The position numbers were made by a program, and so were the translations under genes. A stretch of DNA of 22,405 nucleotides from Bacteroidota bacterium. Lineage in GTDB: Bacteria; Bacteroidota; Bacteroidia; Bacteroidales; B39-G9. The stretch is taken from contig QMPG01000014.1 of NCBI GenBank assembly GCA_003648455.1, positions 1 through 22,405 on the forward strand, given 5' to 3'. Position 1 is the stretch's first letter; the number at the start of each line of letters is the position of its first letter. The notes under the pieces were generated by a model. That model was not told the DNA's origin. It saw only the letters and a list, made by a program, of their open reading frames with translations, and ran no database searches. Below are positions 1-9,456 of this stretch, piece by piece.

Positions 1-370
1 AACTACTTAATAAAGATATCGCAGTTTTTCCAGTATGATTTTTCTTTATATGCTCATCAGAATTATAATCTATAATTTCATTATCATCTAAATCAATAAT
101 AAAAATATCATATTCGTGTATATTAATTGGAAAATCATTTTGTAATAATATTTGATGATTATCATATCTATTTTTGTTCGGTATTCTTATTTTTTTTCCT
201 AATGTTCCGTTGTATATATTAAAGTTAGATTGTTGCAATTTTTCAACAACTTCTCCTTCTATATCTATGCAACAAATCCTCGGACGTTCATTAATTTCAT
301 TATTGTTATTATCTGTTGTATTTTTTTCTTTAAACATATCTTTTGTTTTCTTTTTACTAAATAGTCCCAT
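1..370 (-). CDS. Unrecognised protein, N-terminal part (cut by window edge)
   Basis: An open frame starts at the ATG at 368-370 and stays open to the left edge, giving about 123 residues of a longer protein. The N-terminus (MGLFSKKKTKDMFKEK) is lysine-rich and followed by an Asn-rich stretch, so it looks like a cytoplasmic tail or linker rather than a signal peptide. After it comes a segment with alternating hydrophobic strands, including RICCIDIEGEVVEKL near residue 30 and YDIFIIDLDDNEIIDY near residue 88. The second resembles the 'strand ending in acidic residues' pattern of Rossmann-like or receiver-like folds, but I do not recognise the family. Codon use matches the AT-rich neighbours. 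The 352-base gap to the next gene suggests its own promoter. The call as a real gene rests on the long open frame in AT-rich DNA and the protein-like composition; the function is unknown. Confidence 0.65.
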   Translation of the reverse strand, partial: MGLFSKKKTKDMFKEKNTTDNNNNEINERPRICCIDIEGEVVEKLQQSNFNIYNGTLGKKIRIPNKNRYDNHQILLQNDFPINIHEYDIFIIDLDDNEIIDYNSDEHIKKNHTGKTAISLLSS

Positions 371-722
371 AATGTTCTTTCACTCTGCTTGCAGCTAACA
401 AGTAAATATCCGGACTATTCCGTTTATTTCCATTATAGTAATATAAGTTTGTCCTTAAAAAAGAGACATTTACTTTAAAACTGTAAGAAAAATTGGTTTT
501 TTGTTATAATTAATTGTAGCAAAAAAGTCATTGTTTTTATACTGTTTTTTATTACTCTGGTAAATATATAAATTTTGTAGGAGTAAACAAATAATCTTTT
601 GGGTTTTGAAAAGAAAAGCTGTAGTATTAACTATGTTAAACATGTAAATTGTTCGATCTGCGATTTTGGTCAAAGTATGTTATCTAAAATATTTCGACAA
701 TGGTCAATTTTTTGTAAAAACA
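371..722. other. Intergenic region, nothing convincing
   Basis: This 352-base gap lies between the left-edge gene and the porin gene, both on the minus strand. A 67-codon minus-strand frame at 470-673 has a hydrophobic/Asn/Lys-rich translation with no recognisable motif, and I regard it as chance. A TAAGTTTG word at 446-453 fits the Bacteroidetes -7 consensus but points to the plus strand, where no gene follows. No clear terminator for the porin gene was seen. Confidence 0.5.
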
Positions 723-2015
723 TTATATTTTAAACAAAAGTTCAAATCTGAAAAAGTTATATCCGTCGGCAGAAGTAGGGTAGAAGTCTCCCGGCGCGAA
801 ATTTTCCCAAATAAAATGCCCTGACCAGTTTTTATCTATCTTATAATTTAATTTCAATTTAAGAAGATTACCTCTTGTTTTTCCGCTGCCTGAACAAAAA
901 GCGGATAAGTTATCTTCTAAAGCAAGTAAGTGGTTAAATGTAGCATTAAAAAAAATGTTTTCAGATAATTTTGCATTTATTGCAGCATATAACGATGCCA
1001 TATTTGACCAATAAGCTACTTTGCAATTATTCTCAGGTATTAAAGTAAAGATATACGATTCACTCCATTTGGGCCATCTGCTCCAGAGAGGGTTCCAAGC
1101 TTCAATTTTATCGGAAGAAGGGTCGTCACCACTTAAATAAAATCCACCTATTGTAAGCATATTTATTAAAGGTATTTTATTATCAATATTATAATCTAAA
1201 TGGAAATAACCGCCAAAAGAATTTATGTTGAATTCGTCGGTGTTACCAAATTGATAAGCAGTTTCTGTCGTTAATTCCAGGTTTTTAATTATTGGGAATA
1301 AAAGTCTTGCTCCCAAAGTATTTATTTTGGTCTGAGTAGAATCAAAGTCATTGCTAAAAGTGTTTTTCCTGAAATAATATGCAGATAATTTTAATTTATT
1401 AATATTTGTTTTATAATATAAACCTAAGCCTGTATTTGCTTGTTCTTCTAAAAGTTGTGCCGGATTATCTTCGTTAATAATCGGTAATAAATCATCAGTT
1501 CTTGGTATGTAAGAAACAAAAGCTGTAATATTATTGTTATCATTAAAAGAATAAATACTTTTAATTGCATTAAAATAAGTTGACCTTGAGCCGGTTAAAG
1601 GTTGTCCGTCTAAACAAATAAAACCTTCGTCGAGCATAATATTTTGTCTGCCAAAGGTTATTTCTAAAGGAAGATTTGCAACATTTTTCCATTTAAAATA
1701 AAGTTGATCGATAAATACCTCAGATAAAGTATTCTTTTTACTTCTAGGCGAAAGCCATATTATTGCTTGGTTTCCCAACTTTAAATTTAACTCAATATTT
1801 TTATTTGGTATAAATTTAACACCAACATTTGTTTTATATCGGGAGAATGCATAAATATCAGACGAATCGTTTAAAGAAATTGCATTGTCAAATGAGCTTA
1901 ATCTAATTCTTTCTGAAAAAGAGAATTTTATTTTTTTGTTTTCAGGTTTCTTTTGAGCCTTAGTTAAATTAAAGCAGATTAATAAACTTAAAATAAGAAT
2001 AAAATTTCTTTTCAT
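723..2015 (-). CDS. Outer-membrane beta-barrel, alginate-export-type porin
   Basis: The product has 430 residues. It begins with a typical Sec signal peptide (MKRNFILILSLLICFNLTKA, cleavage probably before or after Q21). The mature part consists of alternating polar/hydrophobic strands with aromatic girdles and ends in a strand (FFRFELLFKI), as expected for an outer-membrane barrel. The region around residues 122-150 (FGRQNIMLDEGFICLDGQP, then RSTYFNAIKSIY) matches the pattern of the alginate-export domain family (PF13372-like), which forms monomeric barrels for anionic sugars or other solutes. Length fits that family. The real substrate cannot be read from sequence, and the name 'alginate' is only the family label. 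The gene lies downstream of the V-ATPase operon on the same strand, but a hairpin at 2053-2096 separates them, so it is probably a separate unit. Confidence 0.75.
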   Translation of the reverse strand: MKRNFILILSLLICFNLTKAQKKPENKKIKFSFSERIRLSSFDNAISLNDSSDIYAFSRYKTNVGVKFIPNKNIELNLKLGNQAIIWLSPRSKKNTLSEVFIDQLYFKWKNVANLPLEITFGRQNIMLDEGFICLDGQPLTGSRSTYFNAIKSIYSFNDNNNITAFVSYIPRTDDLLPIINEDNPAQLLEEQANTGLGLYYKTNINKLKLSAYYFRKNTFSNDFDSTQTKINTLGARLLFPIIKNLELTTETAYQFGNTDEFNINSFGGYFHLDYNIDNKIPLINMLTIGGFYLSGDDPSSDKIEAWNPLWSRWPKWSESYIFTLIPENNCKVAYWSNMASLYAAINAKLSENIFFNATFNHLLALEDNLSAFCSGSGKTRGNLLKLKLNYKIDKNWSGHFIWENFAPGDFYPTSADGYNFFRFELLFKI

Positions 2016-2052
2016 AAAAAATCAATATTATAATGAAATAAAAATGATATAA

Positions 2053-2096
2053 AATTACCCTGTCTGATATTAAAAAAAATATCTAACAGGGTAATT
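2053..2096 (-). terminator. Hairpin ending the V-ATPase operon
   Basis: AATTACCCTGT at 2053-2063 pairs perfectly with ACAGGGTAATT at 2086-2096, and an inner GATAT/ATATC pair extends the stem. It lies between the stop of subunit K and the start of the porin gene. On the minus strand the stem is followed by TTTTATATC, a modest U-tract. On the plus side it is followed by a TTATTTTTTATA tract, so it may work in both directions. Confidence 0.6.
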
Positions 2097-2147
2097 ATTT
2101 TTTATAATTTAATTATAAAAACCAAAAGTAAATATAATTAATTTTAA

Positions 2148-2630
<483 letters not shown>

Positions 2631-2661
2631 TTAAGTTTAGTTTAATCTAATTTAATTTAAT

Positions 2662-4437
2662 TTATTTTAATTTATTTGAAAAGGGTTTGTATTCTTTTCC
2701 TCCGCCTTCAAAACCTGCATTTTTATAAAATTCTACAAATGTTAAACGCATTGGATGAACAAAGGACCCTAAAGATGATAATAGAATATTTCCGGTATGA
2801 CCAAGTATCAAGAATAATACGAATACTCCGTATCCAATATAAGGAATTCCTTTTGCTTGTAAAGCCATACTGTTTATTACAAATCCTAAAATAGAACTAG
2901 AAACACCAAGGGCAAATAAACGAATGTATGATAGCACATCACCAAAAATACCGGTTATTCCGTATAAATCCCAAATACCTTTGCCAATAGCTGCAAAAAA
3001 GTTTCCTTTTGGATTGCTGAAAAATACAATCATTCCCAAACTAATATATAATATTATTTTTGAAACAGGAACCATATATTTTATTAATGCTAAATCCAGA
3101 ATACTAAATAACATTAATATCCATCCAAACTCAGGAATAGCAAAAATAAAACCTTGGTGTTTAATTTTATTAATAGCACGTAATGCAATGCCAAAAATTA
3201 TTTGAACTCCACCAAGTGCCATTGAAAAATTCAATAATTGATCGTTTGATAAAAATATATCTTTCATCTTGCCAATAGCCTCAACTTTTCCCAGCGATAC
3301 ACCAAAAAATGTACCGGAAACAGCTCCCATAATTATTGTACCAATGCCTAAAAATTGCACTAAGCTTAACAATGGTTTTATGTCTTTTTTATTCTTGAAT
3401 TTTAATTTTAGTAATGAAGCAACTATTAGCAGAACAATGCCATAACCGGTATCACCTAAGCAAAATCCAAAGAAAAGCATGAAAAATGGAGCAAAATAAG
3501 GTGTGAGGTCTAACTCTTGATAAGACGGCATAGAAAATAATTTCCCAATAGGTTCAAATAAACTTGAAAATTTATTGTTCTTTAATAATATTGGTGCTTT
3601 TTCATCTTTTTTTGGTTCCTCAGCAAAGTAAATAATACCTTTCTCGTCAAGATAATTTTTTAAATCTTCTTCGTTTGTAACAGCTACCCAGCCTTGTAAT
3701 ACCATTAGTTTGTTATCGGCTTCTCGTGTTGTGTTTAACAGAACATTGTCAAATTCAAAATCTTTTTTTAAATTATTGAGTGTTTCTGTTAAAGTTGGGA
3801 TAAATTTATTTGAATATTCATTAAGCTGAGAATTAATTTCCTGAATTTTATATTCAATTTCCTGTTTGTTTTTTAATACTTCAGAAATAGGACGTTCAGG
3901 CATTTGTATTTCATCAGCTTCAATTTCAATTTCATTATTATCTTTTGCAATAATAATAAAGTAAAGATTTGATTTATGTTTATTTATCTCTAATAAATTA
4001 TATTTTTCAGCCCATTCTTCAGAAAATTTTCTTTCTTCAGCAATAAAAAATCGAACATAGAAATTTTCTTTCTTAAGATTTTCAATTGTTTCTAACGAAA
4101 AATCACCCCAAGGTTCAACATACTCAATTTCTTTATTTATAATCTCAATTTGCGTGTTTAACTCTTCAAGTTCTTTTTGTTTTTCAGTAATTGAATTAAA
4201 CAATTCAAAGCCGTCAATTTTTTCGTCACTAGCCACAGCTTCAGACTGTCTTAACTTTAAAAATTTTATTGCTTTAGTTAGTTCATTAATAAGATTTAAT
4301 TTATTTTGAGAATTTTCGTCTAAATCAATATTCTTTTTAATAACATCGAGAACCCCAATGTTTTGAATATCCACAAGAAAAGGTTTATATTCTTGATGAT
4401 AAACTAAAAAAGAATATTTTTTCATAGGAATAATCAT
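2662..4437 (-). CDS. ntpI: V-type ATPase subunit I (stator membrane subunit, a-like)
   Basis: The product has 591 residues. Roughly the first 310 are soluble and rich in Glu/Lys/Asn with coiled-coil stretches (peripheral stalk contact), and the rest contains about seven to eight membrane helices. The conserved GDVLSYIRLFALGVSSS segment holds the essential arginine (about R506) that faces the K ring and separates the two ion half-channels. The C-terminal tail with SFVHPMRLTFVEF and GGG(K)EYKPF is the standard ending of this family. The ATG overlaps the TAA of subunit D by one base (TAATG), indicating translational coupling. A second ATG four codons later (MKKYSF) is possible, but the family often begins with a short M-x-x-x-MKK, so I keep the first. 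Confidence 0.95.
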   Translation of the reverse strand: MIIPMKKYSFLVYHQEYKPFLVDIQNIGVLDVIKKNIDLDENSQNKLNLINELTKAIKFLKLRQSEAVASDEKIDGFELFNSITEKQKELEELNTQIEIINKEIEYVEPWGDFSLETIENLKKENFYVRFFIAEERKFSEEWAEKYNLLEINKHKSNLYFIIIAKDNNEIEIEADEIQMPERPISEVLKNKQEIEYKIQEINSQLNEYSNKFIPTLTETLNNLKKDFEFDNVLLNTTREADNKLMVLQGWVAVTNEEDLKNYLDEKGIIYFAEEPKKDEKAPILLKNNKFSSLFEPIGKLFSMPSYQELDLTPYFAPFFMLFFGFCLGDTGYGIVLLIVASLLKLKFKNKKDIKPLLSLVQFLGIGTIIMGAVSGTFFGVSLGKVEAIGKMKDIFLSNDQLLNFSMALGGVQIIFGIALRAINKIKHQGFIFAIPEFGWILMLFSILDLALIKYMVPVSKIILYISLGMIVFFSNPKGNFFAAIGKGIWDLYGITGIFGDVLSYIRLFALGVSSSILGFVINSMALQAKGIPYIGYGVFVLFLILGHTGNILLSSLGSFVHPMRLTFVEFYKNAGFEGGGKEYKPFSNKLK

Positions 4438-5036
4438 TATGCTGCCTCCCTTTCTTCTTGACGTTTTTTTAATATCTTTTGAGCAGATTTAGAAAGATTT
4501 TCTTCATCTTCCATAAATCGTTTTATTTTCATGATTGCTTCTTCATATCCGGGAATTTGTATCTTTTCGTATAGATTAACTTTTTGTGTGGTTTTTCTTC
4601 TGGCATAAAGTAATAAATCCATTTTGCGAAAATAAAAATTTCTTTCAATACCAATTTTTGCTAAATCTTTTAAAATAGAAATACCATCTAAAAACCATTC
4701 CGGTTTGTTAAATAAGCTAAATTTTTGTGTTGAGAAGATAATATCTTCCAATACTGGTGTCTTTACACCTGCAATTTTTTTTATGCTTATTTTAACATCA
4801 TCAATGCGAAGTAAATTTTTATCAAATTCTCCCCAAAGTCTTACAATGTTATCATACTCATGCATCTTTTTCTTAAGAGCCTCGTCAAGAGTGTGAGCAT
4901 GATTTTTGGCTCGTTTTACTTCCATGCGTAAAGCAGACTCTTTGTTTTTGATAATAGGCAAAACATCGACTCTAATTTTTAATTGTTTTTTTAAGTCCTG
5001 CAAGCAGGTCTTATTATATTGAAATTTTATAGCCAT
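4437..5036 (-). CDS. ntpD: V-type ATPase subunit D (central rotor shaft)
   Basis: The product has 199 residues, close to the family's usual 200-210. N- and C-terminal helical segments (residues about 1-70 and 125-195) are rich in Lys/Leu/Glu and form the antiparallel coiled coil that turns inside the A3B3 head. A short middle part (VKISIKKIAGVKTPVLEDI) is the globular connection. It couples ATP hydrolysis or synthesis in A3B3 to rotation of the K ring. The stop overlaps the start of subunit I. Upstream, 454 bases separate it from subunit B. That gap is unusually large for this operon and is filled by a decayed insertion. Confidence 0.93.
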   Translation of the reverse strand: MAIKFQYNKTCLQDLKKQLKIRVDVLPIIKNKESALRMEVKRAKNHAHTLDEALKKKMHEYDNIVRLWGEFDKNLLRIDDVKISIKKIAGVKTPVLEDIIFSTQKFSLFNKPEWFLDGISILKDLAKIGIERNFYFRKMDLLLYARRKTTQKVNLYEKIQIPGYEEAIMKIKRFMEDEENLSKSAQKILKKRQEEREAA

Positions 5037-5077
5037 AATTAAAATATTAAATAATCGTTCATAGTATTAATAGCTAT

Positions 5078-5495
5078 TTTAGATTTTAGGTTTATTTAAA
5101 TGTCTTTAATGCTGATGCAAATATTGCAATAAATTTATCGGATTCATTAATTAAAAAATTAAGTTCTTCTGATGTATTAATTAAATCTATATCTTTATAA
5201 AAGTTAACCAAAAATTATTTTCATCTGCTTCTTATCACACGATTTTTATTTTGTTTTTAAAATCGTTTTTTGATTTAGCCCCTGTTAACAGTTCTATAAT
5301 TTGCTACTGATGATGATGATTTTAATAATTAATATGCAACTACATCAGCAGCTTTTGATTTTGGAAAATTTTCAAGAATTTTAAAAGTTTTGACAGCAAA
5401 TTGTCTTGTTCTTTTAAATAATTCTTTTTTGTCCATTTATCAAAAAATTAAAATTGTCTGTTGATAAATCCAAAATCTTAAATCTAAAATCTAAA
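5078..5495. mobile_element. Small inserted unit bounded by inverted repeats, carrying a four-helix-bundle remnant
   Basis: The pseudogene between V-ATPase subunits B and D is bounded by TTTAGATTTTAGGTTT at 5078-5093 and its reverse complement with one change, AAATCTAAAATCTAAA, at 5480-5495 (15 of 16 match). The right copy contains the last base of the penultimate codon region and the TAG stop of subunit B (5491-5493), as if the unit landed at the very end of that gene. No transposase is present. A mobile or duplicated cassette is inference; low-complexity A/T-rich repeats could also arise by chance. Confidence 0.45.
5092..5436 (-). pseudogene. Decayed four-helix-bundle protein gene (23S rRNA intervening-sequence family)
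   Basis: Starting at the ATG at 5434-5436 the frame reads MDKKELFKRTRQFAVKTF, KILENFPKSKAADVVAY, then a TAA at 5329-5331, probably a CAA-to-TAA change. It continues LLKSSSSVANYR, where the family normally has SVAANYR (one codon missing). A frame change then gives AKSKNDFKNKIKIV followed by two stops and EADENNFWLTFI. A further shift restores YKDIDLINTSEELNFLINES to the end. Placed together, these pieces follow the four-helix-bundle / 23S rRNA-IVS family (TIGR02436-like) in order and total length (about 115 codons). At least three stops and two shifts mean it cannot make the intact protein. It lies in the sense orientation inside the V-ATPase operon. Confidence 0.85.
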
Positions 5496-6819
5496 CCTCT
5501 TCTTTTGGCCAATACTTGTCAACAAATTCTTTCTTAATACCAACTTCTTCAGGAGTGAAATATTTATTAAACAATTTCCATCCTGTGTTAAGCATTTCAT
5601 CAATTTGAATATTAACATCAATAGCAAGAAGATCATTAGAATAATCTTTTGCAAAATTTAATGTTCTTTCATCATAATCGCTAAGGTCAAATCCGTTTTG
5701 CAATTTAGTATTAGCATTTGCAGCATCGGCAAAAAGACGAATAGCTGCATTCATCACTTGTGGATGATCTTTACGTGTTTGTTTACCAATAACAAGCTGT
5801 TTCAAACGGGACAAACTTCTAAACGGGTCAACAATAACTTTACCAATATCAGAATCTTTTCTTAAGAAAAGCTGACCCTCAGTAATATATCCGGTGTTAT
5901 CAGGAATAGCGTGAGTAATATCACCGCCTGACAGTGTAGTAACGGCAATAATAGTTATTGAACCACCATCTGGAAACTGAACGGCTTTTTCGTAAATTTT
6001 TGCTAAATCGCTATATAATGAACCCGGCATACTGTCTTTAGAAGGTATTTGATCCATACGGTTCGATACAATACTTAAAGCATCTGCATAAAGTGTCATA
6101 TCGGTAAGCAATACTAAAACTTTTTCGTTTTTGTCAACAGCAAAATATTCTGCTGCAGTAAGAGTCATATCAGGAACTAACAAACGCTCAACAGAAGGGT
6201 TTTCTGTAGTATTGATAAAACTTACAATACGGTCGGAAGCACCGGCGTTTTCGAATACATTTTTATAGAATAAAAAGTCATCGTTTGTCATACCCATTCC
6301 ACCAAGTATAATTCTGTCTGCCTGAGCTCTAAGAGCAACCATAGCCATAACCTGATTAAAAGGTTGGTCAGGGTCAGCAAAAAAAGGTATTTTTTGTCCT
6401 GTAACAATAGTATTATTAAGGTCAATACCAGCAATACCTGTTGCTATAAGTTGTGATGGTTGTTCTCTTCTTACCGGATTAACAGAAGGACTGCCAATTT
6501 CACGTTCTTCACCTTGAATGTCTGGCATGTCATCAATAGGCTCACCATAAGCGTTAAAAATTCTTCCTGATAATTCGTCACTAACTTTTAGTGTAGGAGG
6601 TTTTCCCATAAAAACGACTTCTGCATTTGTAGGGATACCTTCTGTTCCTGAGAATACCTGAAGAGTAACAATATCTTTGTTAATTTTAACAACTTGTGCT
6701 AGTCTGCCATTAATAATAGCTAATTCTTCGTAACCAATACCAGGTGCAGATAACGAACATGTTGCTTTTGTTACCTGAGTAATTTTGGTATATATTTTTT
6801 GAAAAGCTTTTGTTTCCAT
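5491..6819 (-). CDS. ntpB: V-type ATPase subunit B (non-catalytic head subunit)
   Basis: The product has 442 residues, slightly shorter than the usual 455-470. It shares the rotary ATPase fold with subunit A but has no Walker A lysine motif: the corresponding segment is GQKIPFFADPDQPFNQ (residues 141-156). This is typical of the B subunit, which helps form the nucleotide site at the interface with A. The segment PFRSLSRL carries the arginine of the SLSR motif that reaches into the catalytic site of A. The ATG overlaps the TAA of subunit A by one base, so the two are translationally coupled and can be made in equal amounts for the A3B3 head. The TAG stop lies within the inverted repeat of the small insertion that follows. 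Confidence 0.96.
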   Translation of the reverse strand: METKAFQKIYTKITQVTKATCSLSAPGIGYEELAIINGRLAQVVKINKDIVTLQVFSGTEGIPTNAEVVFMGKPPTLKVSDELSGRIFNAYGEPIDDMPDIQGEEREIGSPSVNPVRREQPSQLIATGIAGIDLNNTIVTGQKIPFFADPDQPFNQVMAMVALRAQADRIILGGMGMTNDDFLFYKNVFENAGASDRIVSFINTTENPSVERLLVPDMTLTAAEYFAVDKNEKVLVLLTDMTLYADALSIVSNRMDQIPSKDSMPGSLYSDLAKIYEKAVQFPDGGSITIIAVTTLSGGDITHAIPDNTGYITEGQLFLRKDSDIGKVIVDPFRSLSRLKQLVIGKQTRKDHPQVMNAAIRLFADAANANTKLQNGFDLSDYDERTLNFAKDYSNDLLAIDVNIQIDEMLNTGWKLFNKYFTPEEVGIKKEFVDKYWPKEEV

Positions 6820-8588
6820 TATGCAATTTTCCTTTCTTCAATAGTAGCATTTAATTCTTTTTCAAAACCTTTAAATTTCTCTGATTGGAATTCAGAATAA
6901 TTCATTTGTTTACAGAAGTTAATAATCTTTTTAAAGTAATGATTAACTTCTTCGAAAGAATCAAATTTATAATCGTTTTTACAAATATTAATTACTGATT
7001 TAAGCATATATTCCTGTCGTTTAATAGGAGAAGAAGAATCAATATCATCAAAAGCATCTTGTTGAAGAATAACAAAATCAACAACTTCTGATTTCCAGAA
7101 ATTTAAGTGATAACTTAGAGGAACACCATCGTCTCCAAGAATATTTATTTGTTCGTGAGCTTCTTTCCCTCTTAACAGTATGTTTTTTGTGAATAATACA
7201 TCATCAATCCATTCAGATGAAATGTTCTTTTTAATATATTCTTCAAATTCAGGATATTCAAGATATTTAGAATAGCTGTCAATTGGATCAATAGCAGGAT
7301 ATCTTTTACTATCAGCTCTTTGTTGAGATAAAGCATAAAAACAACGTGCTGCTTTTTTTGTTGATTCTGTAACAGGCTCTTTAAGGTTACCACCTGCAGG
7401 AGATACTGTTCCGATAAATGTTACAGAACCGGTTTTATCGTTATTTAAATAAACAAAACCTGCTCTTGCATAAAAGCTTGACACAATAGCTGATAAGTCC
7501 ATAGGGAAAGCATCAGGTCCGGGTAATTCTTCCATTCTGTTCGACATTTCTCTCAAGGCTTGTGCCCAACGAGAAGTTGAGTCAGCCAATAATAGTACTT
7601 TTAGACCCATTGAACGATAATATTCGCACAATGTCATTGCCGTATAAACCGAAGCTTCACGAGCAGCAACAGGCATATTAGATGTGTTTGCAACAATTGT
7701 TGTTCTTTCAACAAGTTTTCTTCCTGTTCTTGGGTCGTTTAATTCAGGATATTCTTTAAATATCTCAACAACTTCATTAGCACGCTCACCACAAGCAGCA
7801 ACAACAATTAAGTCAGCGTCGGCTTGTTTTGCCAAGGCGTGCTGCAATACAGTTTTTCCACTACCAAAAGGTCCCGGTATAAATCCTGTACCACCTTCAA
7901 CAATAGGATTTAAAAGGTCGATTGTTCTAACACCTGTTTCCAAAATTTTAAATGGTCGAGGTTTAGATTTGTAATTTTTTATTGGAATTCTTACAGGCCA
8001 TTTTTGAGTCATTGTAACGGCAATATCTTCATTTTTTTCATTAGATAAAATTGCAATGGTATCATTAATTTTATATTCACCATCAGAAACAATGCTTTTA
8101 ATAGTATAAGAGCCGTCAAATTTAAAAGGAACCATAATTTTGTGAGGTATCCAGTTTTCTTTAACTTCTCCCAACCAGTCACCGGAAAAAACTTTATCAC
8201 CTGCTTTTGCAATAGCTTTAAATTCCCATAGTTTGTCATCTTCAAGAGGGTTTGTGTAATCACCTCTTTTAAGGAAAACACCCTCCATTTTATCTAAATC
8301 GTTTTGAAGTCCGTCAAAGTTTTTTGATAAAATTCCGGGTCCTAAAGTAACTTCAAGCATATGACCGGTGAATTCTACAGAATCGCCAACCTTTAATCCT
8401 CTTGTACTTTCAAAAACTTGAATGTAAGCATTATTTCCATTAATTTTAATAACCTCAGCCATTAACTGAACGCCGGGTATTTTAATGTAGCAAATTTCAT
8501 TTTGAGAAACAGGACCGTCTGCCTCAACAATAAGTAAGTTTGCAATAATACTTTGAATTTTTCCTGTTGTTAATTTATTTTTTGCCAT
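6819..8588 (-). CDS. ntpA: V-type ATPase subunit A (catalytic head subunit)
   Basis: The product has 589 residues, the usual length. In order: an N-terminal beta-barrel (to about residue 75), the bulge domain particular to V/A-type A subunits (about 110-200), the nucleotide-binding domain with Walker A GPFGSGKT (239-246), the catalytic GERANE motif (267-272) and a Walker B strand ending VLLLADSTSRW, then the C-terminal helical domain. It hydrolyses or makes ATP in the A3B3 head. Its start overlaps the end of the DUF2764 gene by 14 bases, and GGAGGAATT lies upstream of the ATG on the minus strand. No key residue is missing. Confidence 0.97.
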   Translation of the reverse strand: MAKNKLTTGKIQSIIANLLIVEADGPVSQNEICYIKIPGVQLMAEVIKINGNNAYIQVFESTRGLKVGDSVEFTGHMLEVTLGPGILSKNFDGLQNDLDKMEGVFLKRGDYTNPLEDDKLWEFKAIAKAGDKVFSGDWLGEVKENWIPHKIMVPFKFDGSYTIKSIVSDGEYKINDTIAILSNEKNEDIAVTMTQKWPVRIPIKNYKSKPRPFKILETGVRTIDLLNPIVEGGTGFIPGPFGSGKTVLQHALAKQADADLIVVAACGERANEVVEIFKEYPELNDPRTGRKLVERTTIVANTSNMPVAAREASVYTAMTLCEYYRSMGLKVLLLADSTSRWAQALREMSNRMEELPGPDAFPMDLSAIVSSFYARAGFVYLNNDKTGSVTFIGTVSPAGGNLKEPVTESTKKAARCFYALSQQRADSKRYPAIDPIDSYSKYLEYPEFEEYIKKNISSEWIDDVLFTKNILLRGKEAHEQINILGDDGVPLSYHLNFWKSEVVDFVILQQDAFDDIDSSSPIKRQEYMLKSVINICKNDYKFDSFEEVNHYFKKIINFCKQMNYSEFQSEKFKGFEKELNATIEERKIA

Positions 8589-9444
8589 AATTCAAACTAA
8601 ATTCCTCCGGAAACTCAAAACTTGTTTCCAAATCGTTTATTAATTTATTAAACATCTCTTCTCCGGATTTTTTATCCAGATTAATCCATTTCTCAGTTAT
8701 CATTAATTTAATGACATAACTAATAATTACTTCTATAGAAAAATATTTAAATGTTGTTTTTTCGTCTAAATATTTCCATTTAAGAAGGTCGATATTTCTT
8801 TTCCTATCAAATAAATTTTGATTGTTGTTATCAAATATCCTTATTATATCAGTAATGTATGAGAAGTCGTCAAAAGTATCGTCAAAACCAAAATCTTTGG
8901 TTTTTAGTTTACTTTTTTTAATATGCTCTGTAATTTTATTATCACCAATTAGCTCATTTTCGAAAGGTAATTCAAATTTTTTACAGTTAATTGCTGTGAT
9001 AATATTTGTAGTATTAAGCTCAAATTTAAACCAATCTTTTAAAAAAGGATTTTTTATTTTTAAAAGAAAATTATAGTATAATTCGGTTATTTGATTTTCC
9101 CAAGAAAGGTTTGCGTTTAATTGTGTTTCGTTTTTATAATTTCTAATAAATGTATTAAAATAAGAAACAGGCAACGGGTTTTTCTCAGGATTTTCAATTG
9201 CAGCTTCAATATCTGTTTTTGAAAAATTTCCTAATTGTTCAAAGGGTTTATCATTCTTTAATAATAAGTTTAGAACGTTATTATTATCGTAAATTAGAAA
9301 AAGTTGCTCAATAAGCTTATAATCTTTTTTATAGAGAAGCTTCTTTAATTCCAATTTAAAATCAGATACAGAAAAAGACAATTTATTTTGCTCAATAATA
9401 ATTTCAGGCAAGCCGGCTATTAAGCAGTAATAATTGTTTTGCAT
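8575..9444 (-). CDS. DUF2764 family protein of the V-ATPase operon
   Basis: The product has 289 residues. The start (NNYYCLIAGLPEIIIEQNKLSFSVSDF) has the typical opening of the DUF2764 family, which is found next to V/A-ATPase genes in Bacteroidetes and a few other phyla. The rest is helical and rich in Asn/Lys/Phe, with no signal peptide or membrane helix. By position between subunits E and A, and because no ordinary subunit C is present, it probably serves as the C-like socket that links the rotor shaft to the K ring; that role is inference. It begins 12 bases after the subunit E stop, with an AAGGGG ribosome site, and overlaps subunit A by 14 bases. Confidence 0.85.
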   Translation of the reverse strand: MQNNYYCLIAGLPEIIIEQNKLSFSVSDFKLELKKLLYKKDYKLIEQLFLIYDNNNVLNLLLKNDKPFEQLGNFSKTDIEAAIENPEKNPLPVSYFNTFIRNYKNETQLNANLSWENQITELYYNFLLKIKNPFLKDWFKFELNTTNIITAINCKKFELPFENELIGDNKITEHIKKSKLKTKDFGFDDTFDDFSYITDIIRIFDNNNQNLFDRKRNIDLLKWKYLDEKTTFKYFSIEVIISYVIKLMITEKWINLDKKSGEEMFNKLINDLETSFEFPEEFSLNYGKK

Positions 9445-9456
9445 AATTTTCCCCTT

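Noticed and set aside
174..398. Plus-strand 74-codon frame at the left edge
   Set aside because: It is antisense to the better-supported minus-strand gene that starts at 370.
446..453. TAAGTTTG promoter-like word on the plus strand
   Set aside because: No plus-strand gene follows, and such words occur by chance in AT-rich DNA.
470..673. 67-codon minus-strand open frame in the gap before the porin gene
   Set aside because: No recognisable motif, poor composition, AT-rich chance frame; no ribosome site.
7172..7393. Frames inside ntpA and the other V-ATPase genes (also 7684-7974, 8009-8281)
   Set aside because: Shadow frames of well-recognised genes.
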